Assembly: GCA_031761405.1 (NCBI GenBank)
Contig: JASEVX010000001.1
Span: 195,627,706-195,691,705 of the forward strand
Source: Serripes groenlandicus
Lineage: Eukaryota; Mollusca; Bivalvia; Cardiida; Cardiidae
Direction of reading: 5' to 3'
DNA: 64,000 bases
Shown: positions 62,846 through 64,000 of the stretch, in pieces
Numbering within the stretch: the first letter of the stretch is position 1
Layout of the letters: every line of letters begins with the position of its first letter
Position numbers and translations under genes: made by a program
The notes under the pieces: generated by a model
Database searches by the model: none
What the model was told of the DNA's origin: nothing
What the model saw: the letters and a program-made list of their open reading frames with translations, nothing else

Positions 62846-64000
62846 AACAAGAGCACCAAATGTCACAAAATACGCCCATCCTGGTTTTTTTGAGACCAAT
62901 TAAGTATAGTGATAATTAGTTGTACATCTGGCAAATTTAGAGATCAGACACTGTTAGTACAGTTTTGGCCATTTCGAGGGTCATAATGTGTAGTGACTAA
63001 GATAACGTGGTAAGTTATCGAACTTGTCCAAGATATTATGCCAATATACATTCTGACCAAATTTGGTGATGATTGGAAAAAGGCTTCTAAAGTTATTGAG
63101 CTGACAAGACCAATTTTAGGTAATTTCTATAATTAAAGGGCGATAACTCTTGATTGACTTAAGCGATATTGCTAGTTATCGAACTTGTCAGAGATATTAT
63201 GCCAATACACATTCAGACCAAATTTGGTGATGATTGGATAAAGGCTTCTAAAGTTATTGAGCTGTCAAGACCAATTTTGGGTAATTTCTATAATTAAAGG
63301 GCGATAACTCTCGATTGACTAAAGCGATATGGCTAGTTATCAAACTTGTCCGAGATATTATGCCAATACACATTCTGACCAAATTTTGTGATGATTGGAC
63401 AAAGGCTTCTTAAGTTATTGAGCTGACAAGACTAATTTTAGGTAATTTTTATAATTAAAGGGCAATAACTCTTGATTGACTAAAGCGATATGGCTAGTTA
63501 TCAAACTTGTCTGAGATATTATGCCAATACAAACTCTGACTAAATTTGGTGATGATTACACAAAGGCTTCTAAAGTAATTGAGCTGACAAGACCAATTTT
63601 AGGTAATTTTTTTAATAAAAGGGCAATAACTCTTGATTGACTTAAGCGATATGGCTAGTTATCGGACTTGTCCTAGATATTATGCCAATACACATTCTGA
63701 CCAAATTTGGTGATGATTGGACAAACGCTTCTTAAGTTATTGAGCTGACAAGACCAATTTTGGGTAATTTCTATAATTAAAGGGCGATAACTCTTAATTG
63801 ACTAAAGCGATATGGCTAGTTATCGAACTTGTCCGAGATATTATCCCAATACACATTCTGGTGATGATCGGACAAAGGCTTCTTAAGTTATTGAGCTGAC
63901 AACATACTGGACGCCGCCTGCCCGCCCGTACGCCGCAGGTAAAACTATAATACGATCCGTTTTTTTCAAAAACGGGCGTGAAAAAAACGGGCGTATAATA
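62846..64000 (+). repeat. HINE family B, reaching the right edge
   Basis: Head AACAAGAGCACCAAATGTCA + CAAAATACGCCCATCC. Six 161-bp units follow (last shortened), then CATACTGGACGCCGCCTGCC. The tail AAAAACGGGCGTGAAAAAAA + CGGGCGTATAATA has the final motif doubled. It may end at 63998-64000. Confidence 0.88.

Overview
This is an AT-rich metazoan nuclear segment, most likely from a bivalve mollusc. The evidence is the repeat repertoire: many pearl/Helentron-associated (HINE-like) elements with ACGG/ACTG microsatellite arms and hairpin ends, tRNA-derived SINEs with CAAT-type tails, and numerous foldback MITEs. There is no operon structure and no bacterial signal. No CRISPR array, rRNA gene or stand-alone tRNA gene was seen. 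The species cannot be named from sequence alone.

Coding content is sparse. The best gene is on the minus strand between about 52.45 and 41.1 kb. Three exons (52454-51192, 44720-44607, 41209-41118) have splice-like borders, and their phases join without a stop to give about 490 residues. These carry a degenerate U1/matrin-type zinc finger near the start, 19-residue tandem repeats and a Cys/His-rich B-box-like C-terminus, with an AATAAA signal downstream. Its 5' exons are not visible. Isolated exon-like pieces also occur at 3251-3406, 10126-10291, 10840-10923, 16324-16412 and 23135-23260, all on the plus strand and all weaker. Two transposon-derived coding remnants are clear: an integrase C-terminal fragment in a small direct-repeat-bounded element (23272-24840) and a BED zinc finger inside an 8-bp-TSD hAT element (35003-35790).

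Layout. 0-0.7 kb: HINE tails. 0.9-4 kb: foldback MITEs and a long-inverted-repeat element. 4-14.2 kb: a direct segmental duplication (3956-8345 and 11258-14185) flanking a 28-copy 52-bp satellite; copy 1 contains a 1.47-kb element that copy 2 lacks. 14.2-23 kb: SINEs, MITEs, hairpins and small tandem repeats. 23.2-24.8 kb: the LTR-like derivative. 25-41 kb: dense HINEs interleaved with a TTAA-flanked MITE family and the hAT element. 41-53 kb: the minus-strand gene, with introns filled by nested HINEs and an inverted copy of the 1.47-kb element. 53-64 kb: a TTAA-bounded element, a dimeric tandem array, a second segmental duplication and HINEs running off the right edge.

The most informative aspect is insertion chronology. 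Several elements sit inside other dated repeats, and in four cases an uninterrupted relative of the target site lies elsewhere in the same window. Coordinates of repeat edges are by eye and may be off by a few bases.
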